DNA of 20,229 nt from Bdellovibrionales bacterium (lineage in GTDB: Bacteria; Bdellovibrionota; UBA1018): positions 1-20,229 of the forward strand of contig JAGWZD010000004.1 of NCBI GenBank assembly GCA_018968995.1. The letters run 5' to 3'. The notes beneath the pieces were generated by a model, which was not told the DNA's origin, did no database searches, and saw nothing but the letters and a program-made list of their open reading frames with translations. Within the stretch, counting starts at the first letter, position 1; the number at the start of each line of letters is the position of its first letter. The translations under genes were made by a program, and so were the position numbers. Shown piece by piece: positions 1-9,900 of this stretch.

Positions 1-1539
1 GAAACGCTGCTTCTCAGAGAACAGCGACTCTAGCATCCGCCGCTCTTGACGATTCACATTAAAGAGCGACAAGGCCCAGTCACCCAAAGAAACTTTAGAA
101 ACTAAATCGCGAAGAACCGCTTCCTGTTGCTCAAAAACCAGGAAAAACGGCTTCCGAATCCGATGAATCATAGAGTCCTGAGGTGATGCTCCATAAATTT
201 CTCGCTCCTCTGCGATATCCACGCCTTTCAAATACTCCACAAGCTCCACTTCATTTCGGTAGCGCTGAATATCTGAAAAGCTCTGCAGCGGACGCGCACT
301 CAGTGCGGATGTCGCAATAGTTTTCATCTCTCCACTCGAAAGCTGCGGGGGATTCATCTTGGTATCCAGGAGTACTGCCCAATTTCCTGGGAATGCCTTT
401 CTGGCAACTCCGATAGAAATGCTTTTGGGTAGGCCAGACAAAATAGCGATCGCCGCGGAATGATTGAGTCGCTGGATAAAGCCAGTCATTTGCTCTTCGA
501 GCCGCCACACATAAATGAAAACGTCTTGTTGCTCCTTGAGCTGGGGGTCACGCAAGTTATGCGCAAGAGTCTGTAACACATTTAAGGTTTTTAAATCTAA
601 GCTTCCAGGCTTGCGAAAAGCTTCTAGCCAATGAGTGCCTGAGCTACGCGAAAAAAGAATCTTTTGTTGCTCAAGTGGGAACTCCGCCAACAGTGCACCC
701 AACTGACTCGCGTCTCGTCTTCCCAGCTGATCTAAAATCAGCATGTCGGCTAAATTCGGAAACGCCCCGTCCTCGATAATGGAGTCGATCAAGCGAACCG
801 TTAACTCGCGAATTCGAATTGGATCAGAGAAGCTGACGTCTCCGCCAGAGCCCTGGGCCTCTGGTCCACCAGCAGAGGCCATACCTGCTGATTCCATAGC
901 CACCGCGCCCGCGCCCACTCCACCGGCACCCGCCTGATTCTTCACGCTCATCAGTGCTGAAGCGAGTTTACTGGAAGAGCTTCGGTGAATCAGGTGCATT
1001 CCGCCGAGGACCACAAAAATCATCAAGGCGGCTGCTCCAATCCAAATCCATTGACTATCTCGGCTATCGCTCCACTTACGCCTTTCGATCACCACTTCAT
1101 CTCGTGCAGGCATCAGGTTGAGAAAGCTAAAAATAGAGTCTTTAATTTCCTTGGCTTCATCGTCCATAGTGGAGTGAGGAAGAGAAATAGATACCTTGGC
1201 TCGCTTCACGCGAACCATCAGTCCTCCCAAGGACACTTGTGGATCATCCCACTCATCTCGAACCTCATCTGACGACTGCCAGTCAAGATAGGGCAATTCG
1301 GCTTCGCCCGATCCAGCACCCGCTGCTTTGGTTTCCACGCGACGAAGAGGATCGATTGAAACAGTCACCATGAATGGAGAATTCGGGAACCGACCCTTAA
1401 GGTAAGTGCTTGCGTCTCGAGTCAGTTTATCTTCAAGCTCGGCTACCCGAGGATGTTTAAGAACCACCTCGGCCCTCGCAGGCTCGGCAAGAAGAGCTGA
1501 AACTGCTGCGAAAAAAACGAGAACAATGAAGCGCTTCAT
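1..1539 (-). CDS. FliF-like / FliG-like fusion membrane protein (C-terminus outside the window)
   Basis: This frame has no stop from the ATG at 1539 to the window edge, giving at least 513 residues. Residues 1-23 form a Sec signal peptide ending Ala-Arg-Ala. Residues 24-155 are periplasmic and resemble the third ring-building (C-terminal periplasmic) part of FliF, with a LEDKLTR start and a basic strand near 108-120. Residues 164-186 are a membrane segment (WIWIGAAALMIFVVLGG). A Gly/Ala linker covers 203-235. The cytoplasmic remainder resembles FliG: middle-domain-like helices at 265-310 and 351-398, and a torque-domain-like segment at 458-511 (FFLVFEQQEAVLRDLV). FliF normally has two further ring-building domains, which are absent here. 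The start overlaps the motB-like stop by 4 bp (ATGA) and has GAGGG upstream. The likely role, an inference, is a rotor or scaffold driven by the adjacent MotA/MotB-like pair. The family match is by eye; the FliG part is more convincing than the FliF part. Confidence 0.75.
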   Translation of the reverse strand, partial: MKRFIVLVFFAAVSALLAEPARAEVVLKHPRVAELEDKLTRDASTYLKGRFPNSPFMVTVSIDPLRRVETKAAGAGSGEAELPYLDWQSSDEVRDEWDDPQVSLGGLMVRVKRAKVSISLPHSTMDDEAKEIKDSIFSFLNLMPARDEVVIERRKWSDSRDSQWIWIGAAALMIFVVLGGMHLIHRSSSSKLASALMSVKNQAGAGGVGAGAVAMESAGMASAGGPEAQGSGGDVSFSDPIRIRELTVRLIDSIIEDGAFPNLADMLILDQLGRRDASQLGALLAEFPLEQQKILFSRSSGTHWLEAFRKPGSLDLKTLNVLQTLAHNLRDPQLKEQQDVFIYVWRLEEQMTGFIQRLNHSAAIAILSGLPKSISIGVARKAFPGNWAVLLDTKMNPPQLSSGEMKTIATSALSARPLQSFSDIQRYRNEVELVEYLKGVDIAEEREIYGASPQDSMIHRIRKPFFLVFEQQEAVLRDLVSKVSLGDWALSLFNVNRQERRMLESLFSEKQRF

Positions 1540-2228
1540 AGTGCATCCCTCGGAACGGGTTCAAGAACGAGTACAATTTTTCTAGCCATCGGACTTCCCT
1601 TGGTCCGAGAACGAACGGGTTCCGCCGTTGTCGAGTTCGAGGCAGGGGCTCGAATCTCTCCAAAGCCTCCGGGCTTCAAACGACGTAAGGGAATCCCAGC
1701 TTTCTGCAAGAAGCGAAGAGCTGTGACCGATCGAAGCACCGAAAGCTCCATATTATCCTGAAAGCGATGTGCTCCGTACCGAACTGGCTTTTCGTCAGTG
1801 TAGGCTCGAACGGACACCTGGTAGCCTCCTGCATAAGGAAGATACGACTGAGAAAACCGCGCTAACGCATTTTTGCCCTCTGGAGTGAGGTCGGTCTTTG
1901 TAAACTTAAAAAAAGAAATACCAGGAAACTCGACCACAATTTTGGTGCCGATTCGGTGCACCGTCGCGGCGTAAGGATCTAAAGGCAGAATTTCAGACCC
2001 GACACCGGGCTTTTCCTCTTTACTGCCCAGCTGAGAGGTCAAATGAAGGGCCATGGCCGATTGCCTGGTTTTCTCAGAAGAGGCGCTGCCGGGAGCATTC
2101 TTAGAGACACTAAAAAACAAAATAAAAAAGGTCAGAAGCAATGTGACCATGTCGCCGTAACTAATGGCCCAGGTTCCCTCGCTATCCACCTCGGATTCAA
2201 ATGCCTCGGCTCTAGGAATGGTCCTCAA
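1536..2228 (-). CDS. MotB-like stator protein with OmpA-type peptidoglycan-binding domain
   Basis: This 230-residue inner-membrane protein has one N-terminal transmembrane segment. The motif WAISYGDMVTLLLTFFILFF (residues 20-39) matches the MotB pore helix, and Asp26 occupies the position of the essential proton-carrying aspartate (Asp32 in E. coli MotB). After a periplasmic linker comes an OmpA/MotB domain from about residue 105, with YTDEKP and DNMELSVLRS followed by KPGGFGE, expected to grip peptidoglycan. It is shorter than E. coli MotB (308 aa). The start is TTG at 2228, preceded by GGGGAGGG; its first bases overlap the motA-like stop (TTGA). The 3' end overlaps the FliF/FliG-like start by 4 bp. 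The pair should form an ion-driven stator. Whether it uses protons or sodium cannot be decided here. TolR/ExbD is less likely because those lack this OmpA-type domain. Confidence 0.9.
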   Translation of the reverse strand: MRTIPRAEAFESEVDSEGTWAISYGDMVTLLLTFFILFFSVSKNAPGSASSEKTRQSAMALHLTSQLGSKEEKPGVGSEILPLDPYAATVHRIGTKIVVEFPGISFFKFTKTDLTPEGKNALARFSQSYLPYAGGYQVSVRAYTDEKPVRYGAHRFQDNMELSVLRSVTALRFLQKAGIPLRRLKPGGFGEIRAPASNSTTAEPVRSRTKGSPMARKIVLVLEPVPRDAL

Positions 2229-3034
2229 GCGGCCCTCCCCTGCGGAGTCTCAAATTCGGAAGAAAGGGTGCTACTTAGAGGAATGCGATCTTTCGAGTGC
2301 ACAAACGAATTCAGCATTTCATGGCATTCCAAGAGCGGAACACGGTCGGCAGCAAGAAGCACTGCCTGTAGCGCCAAATCGGCGTCCTTGCGTTCGATCG
2401 AAGCCTGCTTCAATAGACTTTCACCTGCAGGATTGATGATCAGGTTTGAAATCAATAGACCATAAAGAGTAGCTACCAGTGCGACGGCCATCCGCATCCC
2501 GGTTTCTTCTGCGCCCGATGCATCAGATAAACCTCGCATTAAGCTAACCAACCCCAGAACAGTGCCCGTTAATCCAAAAGCAGGTGGATATTTTGACAAC
2601 GAACGAACGGCATTTGCCACCCGGCTTTGCCGATCACAGGTCTCTCGGATTCTCTCAGAGAGAATGGCGCGAAGATGCTCTGAAGAAAACCCTAAGCTCA
2701 GCATTTCTGCTCCGTCGTTGAGAATTTCTTTAGCAAGCCCCTGCACTTGAATATCCTTGGCCGGCACACCTGAGTGAGACGAGCGAATGAATCGCATGGA
2801 TTCGGTGAGAAGCGCCCGTGGCTCTCTCTTGTCTCCAAGAAATAGCTTTTTTAAGCCCGATAAAATTTCTGGAAAAAAGTGCCACGGCAGCGTGGTGATG
2901 GCTACCGCGATCGTTCCACCGATCACCACCAGCAATGCCACCACATCAAAGTAAAGAGAGGCGGATTGATGGAGGTGAAAAATCGCCCCGACGATGCTTA
3001 AAAAAGCTAAGGATAAGCCCGCAATATAAAACAT
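2225..3034 (-). CDS. MotA-like stator channel protein
   Basis: This 269-residue inner-membrane protein follows the MotA plan. There are two N-terminal membrane helices (about 2-21 and 30-50), a large cytoplasmic loop (about 52-148), then two more helices (about 151-169 and 182-201). The segments PPAFGLTGTVLGLV and NLIINPAGE carry prolines 151 and 202, matching the conserved Pro173 and Pro222 of E. coli MotA. In MotA the cytoplasmic loop contacts FliG; here the neighbouring FliG-like protein is the natural partner (inference). The tail after residue 210 is rich in charge and Ser. The ATG at 3034 has a strong AAGGAGG ribosome site located at the end of the upstream lipoprotein gene, 2 bp away. 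With MotB it would form the ion-conducting stator. TolQ/ExbB are relatives, but the MotB-type partner favours MotA. Confidence 0.9.
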   Translation of the reverse strand: MFYIAGLSLAFLSIVGAIFHLHQSASLYFDVVALLVVIGGTIAVAITTLPWHFFPEILSGLKKLFLGDKREPRALLTESMRFIRSSHSGVPAKDIQVQGLAKEILNDGAEMLSLGFSSEHLRAILSERIRETCDRQSRVANAVRSLSKYPPAFGLTGTVLGLVSLMRGLSDASGAEETGMRMAVALVATLYGLLISNLIINPAGESLLKQASIERKDADLALQAVLLAADRVPLLECHEMLNSFVHSKDRIPLSSTLSSEFETPQGRAA

Positions 3035-3036
3035 GC

Positions 3037-3666
3037 TTACTGCCCTCCTTTAAAACTAGATAGTTTCTCAATCATCCGAGTGGTCTCCGCATTCTCTGGC
3101 TGAATTCTTTTGGATCGACGATAAGCTTCCAAAGCGCTCTGAAAATCTTTCTGAATGTAAAAGAGGTTTCCAAGAAGCGTATGTAGCGCAGCTACACCAG
3201 GAAATTTATTGATCAGTTCCTGAATTTTCCTGCGGCTCTCTTCGTAACTGCGCCTACTTAAAAAATACTGAGCCTGTGCAACGCCACTGGCGATTTCATT
3301 TAAGCTCAGGTCTTGTTGGGCGCAAGATTGCGGAAGAGCGGCTTCCTTAAGAACAATGTCCACTTGCGAGCTCGCGCCTAAGGCAAGCTTCGGCACCACC
3401 ACCGACTGAGCCGCGTATCCCTCTTTTCGAACGATGAGTTCAAAGCTATCTCCAAGCCACTCGCGCGAGTTATCGCTTGTCATCACAAACGGAGTGGCTC
3501 CCAGCTTCACGGGTGCAGCGCTTCCTTTACGAACAAGCACCTCACTCTCTGAAGGCTCGCTTCGCACACTCAAAGACGAACTCGCGCAGCCTCCCGCTCC
3601 GAGCGACAGTATCGCGAGAAGAAAACAGCCAGCAGCACGGCGGATCCAATTCAAGTTCAGACACAT
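3037..3666 (-). CDS. PEGA-like / TPR lipoprotein
   Basis: This is a 209-residue predicted lipoprotein. A positively charged start (WIRR) leads into a hydrophobic stretch ending at the lipobox GAGGC, with Cys27 as the lipidation site. Residues 30-108 look like a PEGA domain, a small beta-sandwich often found on surface or wall proteins (SVRSEPSESEVLV, a GATPF turn, and ELIVRKEGY). Residues 125-205 look like two or three tetratricopeptide repeats (FPGVAALHTLLGNLFYIQKD, then FQSALEAYRRSKRIQPENAE). It is the first gene of the minus-strand unit with the MotA/MotB-like and FliF/FliG-like genes, separated from motA by 2 bp. It may be an outer-membrane or periplasmic scaffold that links the motor to the envelope; this is inference. 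No strong ribosome site precedes the ATG. Domain names are by pattern recognition; the lipoprotein and TPR character is solid. Confidence 0.8.
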   Translation of the reverse strand: MCLNLNWIRRAAGCFLLAILSLGAGGCASSSLSVRSEPSESEVLVRKGSAAPVKLGATPFVMTSDNSREWLGDSFELIVRKEGYAAQSVVVPKLALGASSQVDIVLKEAALPQSCAQQDLSLNEIASGVAQAQYFLSRRSYEESRRKIQELINKFPGVAALHTLLGNLFYIQKDFQSALEAYRRSKRIQPENAETTRMIEKLSSFKGGQ

Positions 3667-3950
3667 CTTGTAGAGACTATCGGCATCTCCAAAAATTTTC
3701 TAAACCTCGACAATCGTAGTGGTTTTTGAGCCCGTGAGCTGCCCGGTAGGGGTGCGAGACTATTTTTATTCCATAAAATCAGGTACTTAAAGTGCAAAAG
3801 CCCAAGATGACGCTATGCGTTAGTCCGGGTATCCTAGAACTCATGCAGCACGTGAGTCAAGGATCTGACACACAAGGATATCGGTCTTATTTTTCAGCCC
3901 CCCTGAAAGAGCACTGTAAATTTTTTCTTCGAGCCTACCGAAACTTTGGC

Positions 3951-6900
3951 ATGTGCTTGTGCAACCAAAGGCCGTTCTTTCTCTACGGACAAAAGCTTTT
4001 CGCAGCAATCGCGATCAGTCTTTCGCTGAGTGGCTGTTTTAAGAACAACGGATTCGACGGTCTTGAGGAAGTGTCGCTGGCCACCACTTCGGGCTCCGGA
4101 CAGCAAGGCGTCTTTCAATTTAGCTCCACTGGAAGTTTATTGCCGCAAGCCTACACGGGCGATGTGTACACCGTGATGTTAGCCACCAGTAACGGAACTG
4201 AACCGGTTTCCTATAGTGTCGAGCCCGGAACTCTTCCCACAGGTCTCACCCTCACGAGCTACGGACTTCTATCCGGAATGCTGAGCGCTTCACCCGGGGA
4301 ATATGAATTCTCGATTCGTGCTGTTGATGGCAACGGCTCGGTGGCCACAAAAGATTTCTCGCTGAAGATTTCGGTGCCCTTTACATTCACCACAAGAAGC
4401 ATTCCGAATGCGGTTCTAGGTTCAAGCTATAGCGCCGTTCTTACGGCAGTCGGCGGAACTCCTCCGTACACTTACGCCGCTACAGGGCTTCCCACAGGAT
4501 TTACCCTCACCCCATCCATTGGTCTGATTACCGGAAATCCTTCAGCAACAGGTACAGCAACCCTGACGGTCACCGTGAGCGACGCTCACGGTTGGCAACG
4601 AACCGGTGACATTCTTCTCAATACGGTAGCCCCGGTTTCAGCAATACCGTCCATCACCAACTCCACGCTCCCGAACGGGACAGTGAACTCTAGTTACGCG
4701 GGAGTCGTCACCGCAGCAGGTGGCGTCACTCCCTACCGTTATGCCGTTGCGAGCGGATCGCTCCCTGCGGGCTTAACTCTAGATACGAATTTAGGCATTA
4801 TTTCAGGAACCCCCACTGCAGCAGGAGTCGCCTCTTTTGCGATTCGTGTGACGGATAATCTCAATTCGACTACTTCTCAGAACTACACGCTGACAATCGC
4901 ATCGCCACCAGCCCCGAACTTCACGACCACCTCTCTCGGTAATGGCGTAGTGGGTTCTTCTTACGCTCAAGTGCTCGCGGCAAACCTGGGCGCTCCTCCG
5001 TATCAATTTTCAATCCAGTCAGGCAGCGGCTCTCTTCCGGCGGGTCTGACTATAGATTCGAATACGGGCATCATTTCAGGAATCCCCACAGCGGTGGGTA
5101 GCTCTACTTTCACAGGAAGAGTGACCGATGCCAGCGGCTCCACTGGAACACGCTCATTTAGTATTAACGTCACGGCACCTCCGCCTCCGGTCATCACGAC
5201 CAGCTCTCTAGCGAGTGCCACTGCGGGAACTTCATACCTGCAGGTGATCACTTTAGTGCAAGGAATAGCTCCGTTTAACTACGAAGTGCTTTCAGGCGTT
5301 CTTCCTGCAGGTCTGACCCTGGATTCTGGCTCCGGAATCATCTCGGGAACTCCCACTTCAGCAGGCACTTTTCCGTTTACGGTACGAGTTACTGACGGAG
5401 TTGCAGCGACCGCTTCAAAAGTCTACACCATGACCGTGGCTCTACCCTCAGGGCCCACCATCACCACAACCGATCTTGCCTCTGGAACCACAGGCGCCAA
5501 TTACATTCAGGTCTTACAAACCAGCGGTGGGACTGCGCCTTACACCTTCTCGCTCAATAGCGGAACGCTCCCCGCGGGTCTATCGTTGAACACCAGCAAT
5601 GGAACAGTCTCAGGGATTCCTACCGCTGCTGGCACTGTAAATTTAAGCTTCCGAGTCACAGATGCAAATAATCTATTCTCGAACAAAAGCTTACTGCTGA
5701 ACATTGTCGCAGCAGCGTCTCCTCAAATCGCCAACACAAGCCTTCCGGATGCCATGGTGGGAACCTCCTACGCCACGGTTCTTTCAGGCGTAAATGGCGT
5801 AACCCCGTACACCTACGCGCTCATTTCTGGAACGATGCCTGCGGGGCTGAACTTTGATACCGGAAGCGGAACCATTTCTGGAACCCCGACCGCAGCTGGA
5901 ACCGCCACACTCACTTTTAGAATTACTGATTCTGTCGGGGGAAATTCCACTCGAAGCTATAGCCTCCTAGTAGGAGCTCCAAGCCCGCCCGCTTTTGTCA
6001 CCACCACTCTTCCCTCGGCAACGACTCAGTCGGTTTATGCTCAAGCCCTCAATGTGACGGCTGGAGCACAACCCTTTACTTTCGCTGTAAGCGCTAGCTC
6101 AGGTACGCTCCCACCAGGTATTAGTCTAAACAGTTCCTCGGGAATTTTAAGTGGAACCCCGACGGTCGCCGGAACCTCAAATTTTGGAATCACCGTCACT
6201 GACCGCGTCGGTGCCACGGCCACTCAGGCGTTTGTGCTCGTTGTAGCGAACCCTGCTGCGCCGGTCATCACTACCACAACTTTAGCTTCGGGCACTGCAG
6301 GAACGCCTTACATGCAGGTACTACAAACTTCAGGAGGCTACGCTCCGCTGACGCTCGCCATTCAAAACGGAACACTTCCGGCTGGAATGAGTTTTACAGC
6401 CGGAGTTCTGAGTGGCGTGCCGACAGTGTCGGGCACAGGCTCAATTACCTTCTCGGTAACCGATGCCCTGGGTAGCTCCACCACTAAAAACTTAAGCCTG
6501 CAAATTCTTCAACCCGCAGCACCCGTGATTACTACGTCCTCGCTGAGCGCAGGCACGCAAACCGTGGCCTATGCCCAAGTCATCGGGGCCACCGGCGGTG
6601 TTCCACCCTATAGCTTTGCGATTACTGAGGGAAGCCTACCCGCTGGTCTAGTCTTGGACAGCGCCTCGGGTACCATCACTGGAACACCAACGACTGCCGG
6701 GAGCTCCAGCTTCACAGTCAGGGTCACCGACACCATTCAAGGAACAGCCACCAAGGTATTTAGCTTGGCCATCGCTGCCCCTTCACCTCCAACGTTCGTC
6801 AATACGACCCTCTCTGGCGGGCAGGTCACAGTGCCTTATAGCCAGGCTGTTCTAATTTCAGGTGGAGTGGCTCCATACTCGTTCTCGGTGAGCGGTGGAG

Positions 6901-9900
6901 CCCTTGCCTCTGGAATTTCGTTGAACTCTTCAACAGGGGCGCTCAGCGGTACTCCAACGGCAGCAGGAACTTTTAGCTTCACGGTTCGGGTGCAAGACGC
7001 TGCCTCGAGTGTGGCCACACAGAATTACTCGCTTGTAGTGAACCCAAGCCCCTACGCTCCTCTGGGGTTCTCAGCAACGACTCTCCTGCCTGTGATTGTG
7101 AATTCTGCAAATTCGCGAACCATCAATGTCACTGGTGGGCTCCCACCTTATTCGTACAATCTCTCGTTTGGCTCTTTACCGACTGGAATGAGCATGAACA
7201 GCTCGACAGGGATTATCTCCGGAACACCGACCACATCCGGATCCTTTGATTTCACCGTGCAGGTCACCGATAATCGAGCTACCAGTGCTTCTCAGTCGTT
7301 TTCCCTCAAAGTCGTGGAGCCCCTAAAACTCACTACTCCAAGTCTACCGGGTGCGATTTCTGGGGTCGCTTATGCCGCCGCACTTGCGGCGTCCGGGGGA
7401 ACAACCCCTTATAGCTACAGTGTTGTGGGGCTACCTTCAGGACTTTCAAGTACTTCGTCTGGACTCATCAGCGGGAGCACTACTGCTCAAGGAAGCTACA
7501 GCATGAGCATCCTGGTGACAGATGCCAACGGGCTTTCTGTCCAAAGCGCCTTGAATCTGTTCGTCAGCACACCACTCACCATCACGACCTCGAGCCTCCC
7601 GAATGCGGGCATTAACGAGACTTATTCGACCACCATTTCAACCACTGGGGGTGTGGGCCCCTTTAACTTTACGGTTTCGAGTGGAAGCCTTCCTACCGGG
7701 CTCTTTCTCAACTCCTCGACAGGAGCGATCACTGGCACTCCAAGCCCAGGTGCCAATGCCAAACTAGGAAGCGCTGCGGTCACCATCTCTGTTAGTGATG
7801 CTTCTAGCCAAAGCGCAAGCCGAAGCTATTCCATCAATGTCTCCATCCCACCCCGGATCATCAAAGACATCGATGGCAGGCTTAGAACTGCTGCCGTTGG
7901 GGTTCAGTACCTCGACAACGTGAAGGTCACAGGTGGGGTGGGAACGCTTACTTACTTTGCCTCCGGACTTCCGCAAGGGTTATCGCTCAATACGGTGTCG
8001 GGTTATATTACGGGCACCCCTGCGGCTTCAAACTCGGCGGGAAACTACAACGCTAGTATCACAGTCACCGATGGTCGTGGATTTTCCACCACTCGCACGA
8101 AAGTGATAAAACTTGTGGCCTCCACTGGCACCGGCTCTTTTTCCTCAACAAAGACCGGCGCATTTGACACGGGAGTGGTCACACCACTCAATCCCGCTCC
8201 TGCAAGCGCCGCAAGCACTACGCGCAGCAATGTCCAGGATGCACAACTTGCGGACATGAATGGAGACGGCCGGCCCGATTTTGTTTACGGCATTCGATCC
8301 ACAAGCGAAGTGGGCGTCGCACTCAATAATGGCGACGGTACTTTTACGAATTATTTTTACACCCTAACGAACTCGAGATTACCGTCAAACATCTATATCC
8401 AGGATATGGACGGAGATGGAAGGCTGGATGTCATTGCCATAGTTCGAGATACGGTATCTGAAATCCAGATCATCAAAGGCGATGGCAACTGGACCGCTGG
8501 CTGTACCAACCAAGTCTGTGGCTCGAACCTCACACGACAGACAATCTCTGCGGGACTGAATCTTCCCCAACAAGTCGCTTTTGGAGATATTAATGGGGAT
8601 GGGCGACTGGATCTCGTGGCTTCTAATGATGGCGCTGTCGGGGTATTTGTCTTCGTTAACTGCGGCTCTCTCACGACTGTGAGCTATAGCGGTGCGAGCA
8701 CCACCTGCAATAATACCGCTCAGAACATCTTTAACTATTACTCGGGGCCCTCTTATGTCCCGGCTTCACCCAATAATAAAACCAGGGGAGTAGCCTTGGT
8801 GAATCTCAGGAACAACGGCATTCTGGATCTGGTGGTCACCACCTGGGATGTCAACCGCGCTGTTCTAGTTTACCAAGGGACGAGCACCACTGCAGGCACC
8901 TTCCCGAGTAACCCCACCACGGTGTACAACGGGTTCGCCACTTCAACTGCTGGCCCGATCTATTCGACAATGGATATCGACGGCGATGGAAATCGAGACA
9001 TTGTCATGGGCGGAAATGAAGGTGCTTATGTGGTCTATGGCAATGGCCTGGGAGGCTTTAACGGCTACACGCAGCTTCTTCCGAGCGATTTAGCGGGTGG
9101 ATTCTGGGTCAAAGCCGGTGACATCCGTGGGGTGGGCTGCGCCGATATTGTGCTGGGCTCCTCAAACAGCGCAGTCCGCTTTAGCACCCTCATTTACCAA
9201 CAGACCGTCTGTGGCTCGAGGAGTTTTCCGAGTCGACGAGTGCTCAGTACCGGCTATTCTAACGGAATTGCCCTCGGAAATAACCTGTTTGGGCAAGGCA
9301 CCACCAACACCAAGCTCGATTTAGTCGTACTTTCGGGTGGCAACGGTTGGGCAAACTCTCGATTCACGGCCTATAAGAATAATGGCACTTCCACCGCTTA
9401 TGACGGAACCACCACCAATCTACTGACTTCCGTCACCACTCCGGTGCTCTCTTCGAGTGGACCGTTTCTTTTTGCGGGCGGCCCTCTTTACGATGCGTAC
9501 CTTGTCGGTGCACCGAACATTGGGGATCTCAATAATGATGGGTATAACGACTTTGTCTTTAAGCTCGGAGGAAGTTCGAATGTCTATCTAGGCAATGCCA
9601 GCGGACAATTTACTCTGGTGCCCAATTCTGGAATCACCACGGGGGATATCAGCTCTGGGGGCTACTTTTCGCGTCAAACACTCCTTGCGGATTTTAACGC
9701 CGATGGAATCCAGGATTACGCCAGCGCCAACTACAACCAAAACGTCTATGGCAGCTTCTCAGTAAGTTTAGGTGTGGGTGACGGCACTTTCATCGTCAGC
9801 AGTTTTCTTCAGATTGATGCCCCCACCTGCACCTCAAATCAAGGTGCTCGCTCGATCGCTGCAGGAGACCTCAACCGAGACGGGAAGCTCGATCTCATTA

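Noticed and set aside
743..1272. Two short plus-strand frames (743-937 and 985-1272)
   Set aside because: They lie antisense to the FliF/FliG-like gene, which has a signal peptide, a membrane helix, a good start and operon context; they show no motif of their own.
1..2228. Type III secretion (SctJ) or TolR/ExbD interpretation of the first two genes
   Set aside because: The first protein has no lipobox and carries FliG-type helices; the second has an OmpA-type peptidoglycan domain, which TolR and ExbD lack in this form.
4137..8120. Possible CRISPR or satellite DNA because of regular spacing
   Set aside because: The period is about 265 bp, the DNA copies are not identical, and the repeats lie in one continuous reading frame with a clear protein-domain pattern.
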